A DNA stretch of 64,000 nt, taken from assembly GCF_900112195.1 (NCBI RefSeq), contig NZ_FOKR01000004.1, positions 1-64,000 of the forward strand, given 5' to 3'. Below the pieces are notes generated by a model. The model had not been told where the DNA came from. It saw only the letters and a list, made by a program, of their open reading frames with translations, and made no database searches. The first letter of the stretch is position 1, and every line of letters begins with the position of its first letter. The position numbers and the translations under genes were made by a program. Below, piece after piece: positions 18,268 through 27,385 of this stretch. The DNA comes from Butyrivibrio sp. YAB3001 (GTDB lineage: Bacteria > Bacillota > Clostridia > Lachnospirales > Lachnospiraceae).

Positions 18268-19884
18268 TTACTCTGCAATCCAGGAGTATACTTCAAAATT
18301 CTCACCAGAATATACAAAATAAACATTATGCTCGCCTGTTACTGCTTCGCTAAGTTCAGCAGTTACTTCCGTAAGGTCGCTACCCGGTGCATTAACCTCT
18401 GCTACTGCTACAGGCTCTGATGAAGGAAGGTCAAGACAAACTCTGATTGTTCCTTCGCCTTTTCCGCGAACCTTGAAAGTAAAGCTATTTGCGCCTTCTC
18501 CAAAGTCAACGCCTGAAACGCTTGTCCATGAACCGTCATGAATTCCTGCAAGGATCATATCTCCGGAGCCGCTCTTTTCAGCACTCTCACCATACTGCTT
18601 AGTTGTGATCTCAGCTGCATTTGACATAGTAACTGCCTTGATCTCTGTATATGGATCAACACTCTTAAGCTGCTCAACACCGGCTCTTGTTCCCTTACTT
18701 GCTGTTGGTGCATTGTTTTCATCAAGAAGGAGCTTATCAACATTGGTGCTGCGGTATCCACCGTCGATACCCATTTTTTCCTCAAGTATTCTTGAATGAT
18801 ATGTGATATACCACTCTCCATTAAATTCGAACATGCAGTGATGGTTATTTCCGCCTCTTCCAAAGAACGCTTCAGGATTCTTTAAAACAGCATTGCATCT
18901 CTCAAAAGGTCCCATAGGATTATCAGACTTCATTGTTACAATTTCACCTGACTCAAATCCAAGTTCTTTTGCTGCTTCAGGAGTTACATTGAAATTAGAA
19001 CAATATGAATAATAGTATGTTCCGTCAATCTTGTTAATTCCTGAATCCTCAAATAAATAGTCAACGTTTTCAATTGCTATAGGATCGCCATCAAGGCTTA
19101 TCATGTCATCACCAAGCTTAGCCACACGCGCTGTTCCGGGATTTGAAGCCTTATCAGGAGAAGGAACTCCACCGCCAACATAGATGTATGCTGAGCCATC
19201 ATCGTCCATAAGCACAGCCGGATCAAAAAGCCATGTAACTTCTGCGCAATTTGGTGTCTCACGTGAGATAAGTGGTTTTCCTAAAGGATCTGTGTATGGT
19301 CCATAAGGTGTATCTGATGTAAGAACACCAATTCCATTTCCATTATTTGCAAAGTATAAAAAGAACTTGTCTTTTCCATCTATATTCTTATAAGCTGCTG
19401 CAGGTGCCCAGGAATTAGGTCCCCAGCTTGCAGCACCTTTTTTTCCTGCTGCATAAACTGTTCCATGGTCAGTCCAGTTAACAAGATCATCTGATGAGAT
19501 GACATTGATTGTATCAATATTTCCGTATGTATTCTCTTTAACTGTCTTGTCCGGATTATATGACACTTTATCTCCTGTCATATAAAGATACACTCTGCCA
19601 TCATATACCAGAGCATATGGATCCGCGCCAAATCTCTGAACCATGACCGGATTATGGTCCATTATGCCTTTTGCGCTGGATTTTACTTCTACTTTTTCTA
19701 ACATCTTTTCCTCGCTCATTTCTTTCTGGTCCCCCTCACTTTCTGTAATAATACTTTCATTTTTCTCAGTTTCTGTGCTCTCCCTTTGAAAGCCGCAGGC
19801 ACTAAAAATCAAAGCCATCCCTGTAATCATGCCTAATATTTCAATTCTCTTTTTCAAACCATAGGCACCTTTTGAATATCTCAT
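18268..19884 (-). CDS. GH43 lipoprotein with C-terminal CBM6-like domain (arabinofuranosidase/xylosidase)
   Basis: This 538-residue surface lipoprotein should trim arabinose or xylose from arabinoxylan. The start at 19884 is chosen because GGGGA lies 7 nt upstream and a signal with lipobox IFSAC follows; the frame is open to 20010 but the extra 42 residues do not look like a leader. The GH43 propeller carries the full triad: base Asp88 (GADPYAL), pKa-modulating Asp221 (FDPAVL) and acid Glu279 (LFEDSGI). The last 130 residues resemble a CBM6 module. This layout recalls GH43-CBM6 arabinoxylan arabinofuranohydrolases. It is transcribed toward araC and has a shared-motif copy upstream. Confidence 0.88.
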   Translation of the reverse strand: MRYSKGAYGLKKRIEILGMITGMALIFSACGFQRESTETEKNESIITESEGDQKEMSEEKMLEKVEVKSSAKGIMDHNPVMVQRFGADPYALVYDGRVYLYMTGDKVSYNPDKTVKENTYGNIDTINVISSDDLVNWTDHGTVYAAGKKGAASWGPNSWAPAAAYKNIDGKDKFFLYFANNGNGIGVLTSDTPYGPYTDPLGKPLISRETPNCAEVTWLFDPAVLMDDDGSAYIYVGGGVPSPDKASNPGTARVAKLGDDMISLDGDPIAIENVDYLFEDSGINKIDGTYYYSYCSNFNVTPEAAKELGFESGEIVTMKSDNPMGPFERCNAVLKNPEAFFGRGGNNHHCMFEFNGEWYITYHSRILEEKMGIDGGYRSTNVDKLLLDENNAPTASKGTRAGVEQLKSVDPYTEIKAVTMSNAAEITTKQYGESAEKSGSGDMILAGIHDGSWTSVSGVDFGEGANSFTFKVRGKGEGTIRVCLDLPSSEPVAVAEVNAPGSDLTEVTAELSEAVTGEHNVYFVYSGENFEVYSWIAE

Positions 19885-20030
19885 TTCTAATTCCCCTAAA
19901 TCACCTTCCGCCACACCGGAAGATTTCTCATAAAAAATATAGTGACAAACCTGTGCATTTTTACACAAGTTACCAAAAGAATATATTTCATAGTCAATAC
20001 TATGTGCCACTAAAAAGTTGCTGATTTCAT

Positions 20031-20046
20031 TTCAATAATTGCGATA
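20031..20046 (-). promoter_or_regulatory. Candidate AraC-regulator operator (shared xylan motif, copy 4)
   Basis: Minus-strand TATCGCAATTATTGAA is the most divergent copy of the motif, about 147 nt before the GH43 start. A TTGACT that could be a -35 box lies downstream at 19992-19997, without a good -10. It shares a 307-bp divergent intergenic region with the copy at 20089. Confidence 0.4.
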
Positions 20047-20088
20047 GCAGCCTCCAGAAGCCGCATTTAGCAAGGATTTGAGAGTATG

Positions 20089-20139
20089 TAGCAATAATTG
20101 AGTGGAACATTTTGACCCCCAAAAGCTATATATTAATGT
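20089..20139 (+). promoter_or_regulatory. Shared xylan motif (copy 5) and candidate promoter for the esterase-GH43 gene
   Basis: TAGCAATAATTGAG plus GAACAT (20089-20110) matches the copy before araC. It is followed by TTGACC (20112-20117), a 16-nt spacer and TAATGT (20134-20139). The chosen start codon lies about 50 nt further on. The motif directly upstream of -35 is the geometry expected for an AraC-type activator. Confidence 0.5.
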
Positions 20140-20191
20140 GAAGAAAAAAGAACTTTTTTACTATATAAATCATGTATTGGGAGAGAGAAAA

Positions 20192-23065
20192 ATGCTTAGA
20201 GAAACGACAGTAGAAAATGGCAAAGTCAGAGGACTTGCCGCAACAGACCCACGAGTTACAGTATATCGCAGCATACCATTTGCAGCACCGCCGGTTGGCA
20301 AAAACAGATGGCGCGCTCCTCAGCCTTGTGAAAACTGGGATGGCGTACTTGATGCCAAGGATTTCGCTCCTATCTCCGTTCAGGACAGACCGGGAATGGG
20401 AACAGATATTTACTGCAGAGAGTGGCACGTAGATAACAAAATTGAAATGAATGAAGATTGCCTGTATCTTAACATCTGGACTCCGGCAAAAGAACCAGAT
20501 GAGAACCTTCCTGTTCTTGTATGGTTCTTTGGAGGCGGCTTCCAGTGGGGTTATACCGCAGAAATGGAATTCAACGGAGAACAGCTTGCAAAGCGCGGAA
20601 TTGTCGTAGTTTCAGTAAACTACAGACTTAACTGCTTTGGTTACCTGGCTCACCCTGAAATAACAAAAGAAGCTTCTGATGCTCCTTCCAACTTTGGTCT
20701 TCTGGATCAGCAGGCAGGACTTAACTGGGTTTACAGAAACATCAAAGCTTTCGGTGGAAATCCTGATCAGATCACTATTGCAGGTCAGTCAGCAGGCGGC
20801 GCAAGTGTAATGCAGCAGCTTGCAAATAAAAAGAACAGAAACCTTATAAAAGGCGCAGCCGTATTTAGCGGAATCATCCGTCTCGAGAACGCAGATGCTG
20901 ATATCTTCAGACCACTAAACCTTTCTCAGGCAGAAGAACTTGGTAAAGAGTTCTTTGAAAGCCTTGGCGTTTCTTCTCTCGAAGAAGCAAGAGCCCTCAG
21001 CCAGGAAGAAGTATTTAGCGGCTACAACAAGTTCATCCAGAATCACCCAAGAATGTATCCGATCCAGGATGGACAATTCTGCACAGGTGACCCTGTTGAG
21101 CAGTTTGTAAAAAGAGAATGCGCCGACGTTCCTGTTATTGCAGGAAATACTACTGATGAATTTTCAGCAGCCGGCGTAAACATGGTAGAAAAGTCAGTTA
21201 AATATGCATTTACAGAGGCTCACAAAAACGAACCTTCACAGAATTTCTACTACTACAGATTTGATCCGGATATCCCTGGAGACGGACACCCAGGCGACAG
21301 CTATCCAGGAACCTTCCACTCCTGCGACCTATGGTTTTTCTTTAACTCCATAGATAAATGCGCAAGACCTTACACAGGCCGTCACTTCGACCTTGCAAGA
21401 CAGATGTGCAACTATTTTGCGAATTTTATCAAAACAGGCAATCCTAATAACTGCGGCGATTTATCCAAGTCTGTTGTAAAGAGCTGTGCTCCTGTTGCTA
21501 ACGTAAAATCTGCAGAAGGAGAAACACTTATCAATTCAGACTACAAGTGCCGTGATAAAGAGATGCTACCAACATGGCAGCCTTATACTACAGACAGCCG
21601 TTACGAAATGGAATTTCTTGGAAAAGGTGCTACTCCCAAGTTTGAAGGTGGCATAAGACAGGGCAGCAAAAAGCAGGCTGTTAACCCTTATCTTCCATCA
21701 TGGGAATATATACCTGATGGTGAACCTTATGTATTCAACAACCGTGTTTATGTTTATGGTTCACACGACATTTATCAGGGCGAGACTTTCTGCCTTGGCG
21801 ATTATGTGACATGGTCCGCTCCGATTGATGATCTCGGCAACTGGCACTATGAAGGTGTTATCTATCCAAAGGACGCTGATCCGCTTAACCCAAGAGGAAA
21901 TATGTGTCTCTATGCTCCTGATGTAACTGTAGGCCCTGATGGCAGATATTACCTTTACTATGTTCTTGATAAGGTATGTGTTGTTTCCGTAGCAGTAAGC
22001 GATACTCCTAACGGACCATTTAGTTTCTACGGATATGTGCACTATGAAGATGGAACAAAACTTGGTGAAAGACAGGGTGATGAGCCTCAGTTTGATCCAG
22101 GCGTTCTTACAGAAGGTGATACAACATATCTTTTCACAGGCTTCTGCGGACAAGGCGACAAGTCAAGACATGGCGCTATGCTGACTGTTCTTGATAAGGA
22201 TATGCTCACAGTAAAAAGAGATCCTGAGTTCATCGCTCCCGGCAACGTATACAGCCAGGGAACTTCCTATGAAGGACACGCATTCTTTGAGGCTCCTTCC
22301 ATCAGAAAGCACGATGATACTTACTACTTTATTTACTCTTCAGAAGTCATGCACGAACTCTGCTATGCTACTTCAAAGAATCCACTAGGTCCTTACGAGT
22401 ATGGCGGCGTTATCGTAAGTAACTGCGACCTTCATATAGACAGCTACAAGAAGGCTGATGAAGCAACTGCTTATGGCGCTAACAACCATGGTAGTATCGT
22501 TGAGATTGGAAATGACTGGTACATCTTTTACCACAGACATACAAACGGAACCTGGTTCAGCAGACAGGGCTGCGCTGAAAAGATTCATTTTGAAAAAGAC
22601 GGAAGTATCAGGCAGGTTGAGATTACTTCATGCGGCTTGAATAACGACCCTCTTTCCGATGTTGGAGAATATCCGGCATATATCGCCTGCAACATTTTCA
22701 CTCCCGAACATAAGATTTATGTTGAGAGCGACTGCCCAAGAGTAGTTCAGGAAGGCGGCGATGGTGACCAGAATAATGGCTATATCAAGGCTATTGTAAA
22801 TGGCACAACTATCGGCTTTAAGTATTTTGACATGAAAGATGTTACCGGCGTTCGCATTAAGACAAGAGCTTACTATAATGGAAGCTTTGAAGTAAAGACA
22901 AGTCTTGATGGCGAAGTTCTTGGAACTATCAAGGGCATCGGTTCAAACATCTGGGAAGCTGATGAATGTAATTTTGATAAAAAAGTAAGCGGAGTTAATG
23001 CACTCTATCTTTGCTACAAGGGCACAGGCAGCTGCTCACTTGCTTCGGTTGAGTTGTTGCACTAA
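20192..23065 (+). CDS. Cytoplasmic carboxylesterase - GH43 - CBM-like fusion enzyme
   Basis: This 958-residue protein has two catalytic domains. Residues 1 to about 500 form a type-B carboxylesterase with the nucleophile elbow GQSAGGAS (Ser200), an acidic partner near GNTTDEFSAAG and the histidine segment GTFHSCDL. From about residue 515 a GH43 propeller follows (PDGEPYVF base region, FDPGVL, and FFEAPSIRK with the acid Glu). The final 120 residues form a CBM6-like beta domain. GGGAGAG precedes the ATG at 20192; the frame is open back to a GTG at 20102 inside the promoter motif and is not used. No signal peptide is visible, so it acts inside the cell. Such a protein could remove an acyl (acetyl or feruloyl) group and then arabinose or xylose from the same imported oligosaccharide. 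Confidence 0.87.
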   Translation: MLRETTVENGKVRGLAATDPRVTVYRSIPFAAPPVGKNRWRAPQPCENWDGVLDAKDFAPISVQDRPGMGTDIYCREWHVDNKIEMNEDCLYLNIWTPAKEPDENLPVLVWFFGGGFQWGYTAEMEFNGEQLAKRGIVVVSVNYRLNCFGYLAHPEITKEASDAPSNFGLLDQQAGLNWVYRNIKAFGGNPDQITIAGQSAGGASVMQQLANKKNRNLIKGAAVFSGIIRLENADADIFRPLNLSQAEELGKEFFESLGVSSLEEARALSQEEVFSGYNKFIQNHPRMYPIQDGQFCTGDPVEQFVKRECADVPVIAGNTTDEFSAAGVNMVEKSVKYAFTEAHKNEPSQNFYYYRFDPDIPGDGHPGDSYPGTFHSCDLWFFFNSIDKCARPYTGRHFDLARQMCNYFANFIKTGNPNNCGDLSKSVVKSCAPVANVKSAEGETLINSDYKCRDKEMLPTWQPYTTDSRYEMEFLGKGATPKFEGGIRQGSKKQAVNPYLPSWEYIPDGEPYVFNNRVYVYGSHDIYQGETFCLGDYVTWSAPIDDLGNWHYEGVIYPKDADPLNPRGNMCLYAPDVTVGPDGRYYLYYVLDKVCVVSVAVSDTPNGPFSFYGYVHYEDGTKLGERQGDEPQFDPGVLTEGDTTYLFTGFCGQGDKSRHGAMLTVLDKDMLTVKRDPEFIAPGNVYSQGTSYEGHAFFEAPSIRKHDDTYYFIYSSEVMHELCYATSKNPLGPYEYGGVIVSNCDLHIDSYKKADEATAYGANNHGSIVEIGNDWYIFYHRHTNGTWFSRQGCAEKIHFEKDGSIRQVEITSCGLNNDPLSDVGEYPAYIACNIFTPEHKIYVESDCPRVVQEGGDGDQNNGYIKAIVNGTTIGFKYFDMKDVTGVRIKTRAYYNGSFEVKTSLDGEVLGTIKGIGSNIWEADECNFDKKVSGVNALYLCYKGTGSCSLASVELLH

Positions 23066-23101
23066 TGATGCTACGGATATAATGATATGAAGTTCTAATT
23101 T

Positions 23102-23176
23102 GATGTCAGAGTCATAAGGGCATTCGCCAACTCTTAATTAAACTTGATGTTGGTTCAGACTTTTGGCTCTGACATC
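23102..23176. repeat. Intergenic palindromic repeat, copy A
   Basis: This 75-bp unit starts GATGTCAGAG and ends CTCTGACATC, giving a 10-bp perfect terminal inverted repeat. Its interior shares CATAAG/CATAAA and a TTCAGACTTTT stretch with copy B at 25972-26047. The unit is non-coding and lies after the esterase-GH43 stop. Confidence 0.75.
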
Positions 23177-23269
23177 GTTACTGTTCACTCGCATATAGCT
23201 CGTTCCAATAACTCATTAGCGCATTCATTCCAATTCTTCTTCGCCGAAGAAATGCGCTCACTTCTAAAT

Positions 23270-23313
23270 CATCCTACAGAAATGCGCAGCACAGTGCGCA
23301 TTTCTGTAGGATG
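23270..23313. terminator. Perfect 19-bp intergenic hairpin, probable bidirectional terminator or REP-like element
   Basis: CATCCTACAGAAATGCGCA pairs perfectly with its complement across a 6-nt GCACAG loop. No immediate U-run follows, although the next 25 nt are AT-rich. It lies before the GH5 promoter, and with the palindrome TTCTTCGCCGAAGAA (23236-23250) makes the 334-bp gap from 23066 rich in structure. Confidence 0.55.
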
Positions 23314-23344
23314 AGTAATTTAACATTATATTATTTTTCATGTG

Positions 23345-23371
23345 TTCAAATTTGGGATTAGCCGTTATAAT
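23345..23371 (+). promoter_or_regulatory. Candidate promoter of the GH5 gene
   Basis: TTCAAA (23345-23350) and a perfect TATAAT (23366-23371) are separated by 15 nt, 28 nt before the chosen ATG. The -35 and spacing are weak. No shared xylan motif was seen here, so this gene may lie outside the AraC regulon. Confidence 0.45.
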
Positions 23372-23399
23372 AGGAAGAAAAAAAAACGGGGAGTGTATT

Positions 23400-24770
23400 A
23401 TGATAAGAAAAAAAATAATGGTAATCCCCCTTGTAGCCGCTCTTGCACTTGGCGGGCTTCAGGGATGCGGGAATAGTTCCAACAGTTCTTCTGCAGATGC
23501 GAATACTGATAGTAATACCTCAGCACAAAATGATGCTCCGCAAGAAGATAATGCCGCTGATAATTCAGCAGATGCAGCATCAGATTCTTCCAGCACTTCG
23601 GAAAATGAAAGTAATGAAAGTTCTAATGATGATGCTGCAAACAGTACATCAGAAGCGGATTCTTCCGATTCATCAGGTACTGTATCAACTATTAGCATCA
23701 AAGGCATCACAGAAAGAAGTGATGAAATGAGAGATATTTCAGCCGCTGACCTTGTTGCTGAAATGACTGCAGGCTGGAATCTTGGTAATACTCTTGATGC
23801 CACAGGCAGTAATGACCTTTCTTCAGAAACAAGCTGGGGAAATCCCAAAATAACGAAAGAGCTGATTGATACTGTATGTGAAAAGGGTTTTGATTCTATC
23901 AGACTCCCCATTACCTGGGGCAATCATGTTGGCTCAGCTCCTGATTACACTATTGATCCCGAATGGATGGACAGAGTTGAAGAAGTTGTAAATTACGCCC
24001 TCGATGACGGAATGTATGTCCTTATTGATACCCATCACGAAGAAATGTGGCGAGTTCCGGACAAGGCCAAGATTGATGAAGTCGATGCAGAAAATATAGC
24101 TATCTGGAATCAGATTGCAACACGCTTCAAGGATTACGGAGATCACCTGATATTTGAGGGGCTTAACGAACCAAGAACTAAAGGCAGCGCTGCTGAATGG
24201 TCCGGCGGCACCTCAGATGAAAGAGATTGCGTCAATCAGCTTAACAAGAGCTTTGTTGACACAGTTCGTGCAACCGGTGGTAATAATGAAAAACGTCTTT
24301 TGGTTGTAACAACTTATGGCGATACTATTATTCAGGCTGCTGCAAGTCAGCTTGAGATTCCTGAGGATGAGCACATCGCTGTTGCTATCCATGCTTATGA
24401 ACCTTATGATTTCACTTTTGCTTCAGGTACTTCTTCAGAAATAGACAAATGGACAGGAAGCCGTGATGGTGATATCAACACGTTGATCCTTAACCTGCGC
24501 AAAAACTTCCTTAATAAAGGAATTCCGGTTCTTTTAACCGAATATGGCGCAGTAAACAAATCAGAAAATACAGACGAAGTTAGAAAATGGGTTACTTCTT
24601 ACGTTCAGAAAGCTACTCTCGCCGGTGTTCCATGCTTCTGGTGGGATAACGGAATATATGACCAGGACGGTGAGAAATTCGCCATCCTCAACAGAAAAGA
24701 TTTAACCTGGTACAGAGAGCCTGTAGTTGATGCTATTATCCGCTCAAGCTATGCTAATAAGCAGCACTAA
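23400..24770 (+). CDS. GH5 endoglucanase/hemicellulase lipoprotein
   Basis: This 456-residue surface lipoprotein cleaves beta-1,4-glucan or a related backbone such as xyloglucan. GGGGAG precedes the ATG at 23400 by 6 nt and a lipobox GLQGC follows; the open frame reaches back to 23340 over the promoter and is not used. A Ser/Asp/Asn-rich acidic linker fills about residues 28-105. The GH5 barrel opens with GWNLGNTLDA and has acid/base Glu257 (EGLNEPR) and nucleophile Glu381 (LLTEYGAV), a pattern typical of GH5 subfamily 4. No binding module is present. It extends the substrate range of the locus beyond xylan. Confidence 0.9.
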   Translation: MIRKKIMVIPLVAALALGGLQGCGNSSNSSSADANTDSNTSAQNDAPQEDNAADNSADAASDSSSTSENESNESSNDDAANSTSEADSSDSSGTVSTISIKGITERSDEMRDISAADLVAEMTAGWNLGNTLDATGSNDLSSETSWGNPKITKELIDTVCEKGFDSIRLPITWGNHVGSAPDYTIDPEWMDRVEEVVNYALDDGMYVLIDTHHEEMWRVPDKAKIDEVDAENIAIWNQIATRFKDYGDHLIFEGLNEPRTKGSAAEWSGGTSDERDCVNQLNKSFVDTVRATGGNNEKRLLVVTTYGDTIIQAAASQLEIPEDEHIAVAIHAYEPYDFTFASGTSSEIDKWTGSRDGDINTLILNLRKNFLNKGIPVLLTEYGAVNKSENTDEVRKWVTSYVQKATLAGVPCFWWDNGIYDQDGEKFAILNRKDLTWYREPVVDAIIRSSYANKQH

Positions 24771-24925
24771 TTGGTTATATATTGTAAGGGTCAAAAACAT
24801 ATTTTGCCCAATGCAAATGTCCCGACTTGCACTTAACTTGTATTTGGGGCAAATCCAAAGCATTACGTATCCGCCATATACAGACTTAGTCAGATAATAA
24901 ATTGTAATTATCATAGGAGGAAAAA

Positions 24926-25912
24926 ATGAGCACAAGAATTGGAATTTTAGGTTATGGTAACTTGGGAAGAGGCGTTGAGCTTGCTGTAAAAGAAGCTCCT
25001 GACATGGAACTTGTAGCAGTTTTTACAAGAAGAGATCCCTCTTCTCTCACTATACAGACTGCAAACGTACCTGTTGTTTCTGTTAACGACGTTGCCGACT
25101 GGACAGATAAGATTGACGTAATGATTCTCTGCGGTGGAAGCGCTACTGACCTTCCTACCCAGACACCTGAATATGCGAAGCTTTTCAATGTTGTAGACAG
25201 TTTTGATACTCATGCAAGAATTCCTGAGCATTTTGCAAACGTTGATGCAGCAGCTGCTTCAGCAAACAAAGTCGCTGTCATATCCTGCGGCTGGGATCCC
25301 GGAATGTTCTCCCTTGCAAGAGTTTATTCAAACGCAATCCTTCCTGACGGAAATGATTATACTTTCTGGGGAAAAGGTGTTTCTCAGGGACATTCAGATG
25401 CAATCCGCCGCATAAAAGGCGTTAAGAATGCCAAGCAGTACACTATTCCTGTTGAATCTGCACTTGAGGCAGTTAGAAGTGGTCAGAATCCTGAACTCAC
25501 AACACGTCAGAAACACACAAGAGAGTGCTTTGTAGTTCTCGAAGAAGGTGCAGATGCTGCAGCCGTAGAAAAAGAGATCAAAGAAATGCCTAACTATTTC
25601 GCTGACTACGACACAACAGTTCACTTCATCTCAGAAGAAGAACTTCTCACAAATCACAGCGGAATGGCTCACGGCGGTTTCGTTTTCAGAAGCGGCAAAA
25701 CAGGTGTAAACAAAGAACACAACCACATCATTGAATACAGCCTTAAGCTCGATTCAAACCCTGAATTTACAACAAGCGTTCTTGTAGCTGTTGCTCGTGC
25801 TGCTTTCAGAATGCAGAAAGAGGGAATGAAGGGTTGCAAGACAATTCTTGATATCCCACCTGCATATTTATCTGAAAAAACAGGTGAAGAACTCAGAGCA
25901 CACCTGCTGTAA
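24926..25912 (+). CDS. ddh: meso-Diaminopimelate D-dehydrogenase
   Basis: This 328-residue NADPH enzyme makes meso-diaminopimelate directly from tetrahydrodipicolinate, ammonia and NADPH, serving lysine and peptidoglycan synthesis in the cytoplasm. The N-terminal Rossmann motif GILGYGNLGRG, the CGGSATDLP and DSFDTHA segments, and the SCGWDPGMFS motif are diagnostic of the family. AGGAGG lies 6 nt before the ATG. It has no functional tie to the xylan genes and marks the return to housekeeping sequence. Palindromic repeats follow it. Confidence 0.93.
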   Translation: MSTRIGILGYGNLGRGVELAVKEAPDMELVAVFTRRDPSSLTIQTANVPVVSVNDVADWTDKIDVMILCGGSATDLPTQTPEYAKLFNVVDSFDTHARIPEHFANVDAAAASANKVAVISCGWDPGMFSLARVYSNAILPDGNDYTFWGKGVSQGHSDAIRRIKGVKNAKQYTIPVESALEAVRSGQNPELTTRQKHTRECFVVLEEGADAAAVEKEIKEMPNYFADYDTTVHFISEEELLTNHSGMAHGGFVFRSGKTGVNKEHNHIIEYSLKLDSNPEFTTSVLVAVARAAFRMQKEGMKGCKTILDIPPAYLSEKTGEELRAHLL

Positions 25913-25954
25913 TAAATCTGATATATAAGAGTTACAGATTCAAATAATAATATG

Positions 25955-26062
25955 ATGTAAATGTCAAAAATGATGTCAAGGATCATAAAGTCTTTCAACC
26001 ACTCTCAATCAATCTTATCGTGGATTCAGACTTTTCTCCCTGACATCATCACATTTTTACAT
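25955..26062. repeat. Intergenic palindromic repeat, copy B (full-length form)
   Basis: The inner unit 25972-26047 begins GATGTCA and ends TGACATC and aligns with copy A. Outside it an extended inverted repeat runs from ATGTAAATGTCAAAAATG (25955 on) to ACATTTTTACAT (ending 26062). The whole 108 bp could fold into one long hairpin. The 370-bp gap between ddh and the next gene also holds the small palindrome TGCGAATCATTCGCA (26100-26114) and the hairpin at 26124-26211, and no gene. Confidence 0.72.
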
Positions 26063-26123
26063 AGCAAAAATCAGCCAGCCCAATGTAAAACCGTAGATCT
26101 GCGAATCATTCGCACGAGAAGAT

Positions 26124-26211
26124 GATTTACGGGATAAGATAGCAGGAAAATGTCGATTGCTTTGAATAGCATGAAATGAGACATTTTTCTGCTATCGAAT
26201 CCCAGTAAATC
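26124..26211. repeat. Long imperfect intergenic hairpin
   Basis: The two arms pair over about 30 bp: GATTTAC-GGGAT with its complement ending at 26211, then GATAGCAG and AAAATGTC with their complements, with a single mismatch and small bulges, around a 25-nt centre. It is distinct in sequence from copies A-C. It may be a miniature element or a processed RNA stem. No gene lies within it. Confidence 0.6.
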
Positions 26212-26282
26212 ACGACGAGGAGAAGTGAGCAGAGATATGGTTTTATTTTGGGCTTGCGTATAATTGGAGGAAAAAGTTACAC

Positions 26283-27245
26283 ATGGAAAAAGTTAAGTTT
26301 CACTTACCGGGGTTACGTTATAATTACCCCCTCAACATGTTCTGGATAAGCATGTTAAAACAATACCCACACTACTTCAGAGAAGATGTTGAGATTGCAT
26401 CCTGCTTCGGCACATTCCCATTTTCAATATGGAATGGCGGAAGACTGTTCAAGGAAGATCAGTGCGATGCTGCATTTGTCCAGAATGTTATTAGAAGCAT
26501 CAACAACCAGGGGATTCCTGTTCGTTTCACCTTCACTAATCCACTTGTCAAAGAAAAAGATTTAAATGACGAATTTTGTAATTTCTGCTTAAAATCCGGC
26601 GATAATGGCAAGAACGAAGTTTTAGTCTTTTCTCCTATTCTTGAAGAATACATTAGAAAGAACTATCCTTCCTACGCAATAGATTCAACAACCTGTAAGG
26701 AAATCAAGAGCGTTGAAGCTCTTAATGAAGAACTTGATAAAGATTACAAGTATGTAGTTCTAGACTACAACATGAACAATAAATGGGATGAAATTGAACA
26801 GCTTCATCACAAAGAAAAACTCGAAGTATTGATAAACTGCCTCTGCACACCAAATTGTAAGAGACGTGGCGACCACTACAAAAACGTTGGTATAAATCAG
26901 GAAATAATGAAGAACAACCGCAAGCTCCCTCCGGATCAGAGAAGACCTATCGTTCCATGGTACTGCGAATACGGCGATAAGAACTGCCTTTACACAATTC
27001 AGGATTATCCAACCTTCGTTCCTCCGGAACTCATTTGGGAAAAATATGTTCCAATGGGAATCAACAACTTTAAGATTGAAGGAAGAAGTGCTAATCTCTT
27101 CTCTCTTATCGAGACCTACAGTTACTTCATGTTAAAACCTGAGTACGTTGGCGAAGCAAGACTCCTGCTTCTCAGAAACCTTGAAGAAGCAAGGATTATT
27201 CAGGTAAATAAGCCAAAGCCTTCAGTATTTAAAAATCCATATTAA
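26283..27245 (+). CDS. U32-peptidase-like protein of unknown substrate
   Basis: This 320-residue cytoplasmic protein contains the segment LINCLCTPNCKRRGDHY (about residues 182-198), which resembles the cysteine-rich region of the U32/collagenase-like TIM-barrel family. Further Cys residues (CNFC, WYCEYGDKNC) could bind an Fe-S cluster. U32 homologues act in RNA or cofactor hydroxylation and related chemistry more often than as true proteases. GGAGG stands 12 nt before the ATG. The gene is monocistronic, flanked by repeats and a strong terminator. The family assignment is by local motif only. Confidence 0.6.
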   Translation: MEKVKFHLPGLRYNYPLNMFWISMLKQYPHYFREDVEIASCFGTFPFSIWNGGRLFKEDQCDAAFVQNVIRSINNQGIPVRFTFTNPLVKEKDLNDEFCNFCLKSGDNGKNEVLVFSPILEEYIRKNYPSYAIDSTTCKEIKSVEALNEELDKDYKYVVLDYNMNNKWDEIEQLHHKEKLEVLINCLCTPNCKRRGDHYKNVGINQEIMKNNRKLPPDQRRPIVPWYCEYGDKNCLYTIQDYPTFVPPELIWEKYVPMGINNFKIEGRSANLFSLIETYSYFMLKPEYVGEARLLLLRNLEEARIIQVNKPKPSVFKNPY

Positions 27246-27250
27246 GATGC

Positions 27251-27285
27251 AAAAACGACATTTGGAAACGTCAAATGTCGTTTTT
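27251..27285 (+). terminator. Rho-independent terminator
   Basis: AAAAACGACATTTG and CAAATGTCGTTTTT form a perfect 14-bp stem with a 7-nt loop, followed by TTTTTC, right after the U32-like stop codon. The A-rich 5' side also makes it work on the opposite strand. Confidence 0.9.
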
Positions 27286-27385
27286 CTTTATTTAAGATAT
27301 TTCGTCTGTTACTTATAACAGGCTGTTCTTAGCAAGATTCACCATTACACTCCATGACTCATACTTAGTCTGTCTCTATATAAAC

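Noticed and set aside
23459..23923. 154-residue minus-strand open frame opposite the GH5 gene
   Set aside because: It is the antisense of the Ser/Asp-rich linker and early GH5 domain, whose codon pattern keeps that frame open. It has no ribosome site, and the GH5 frame has a signal peptide and catalytic motifs.
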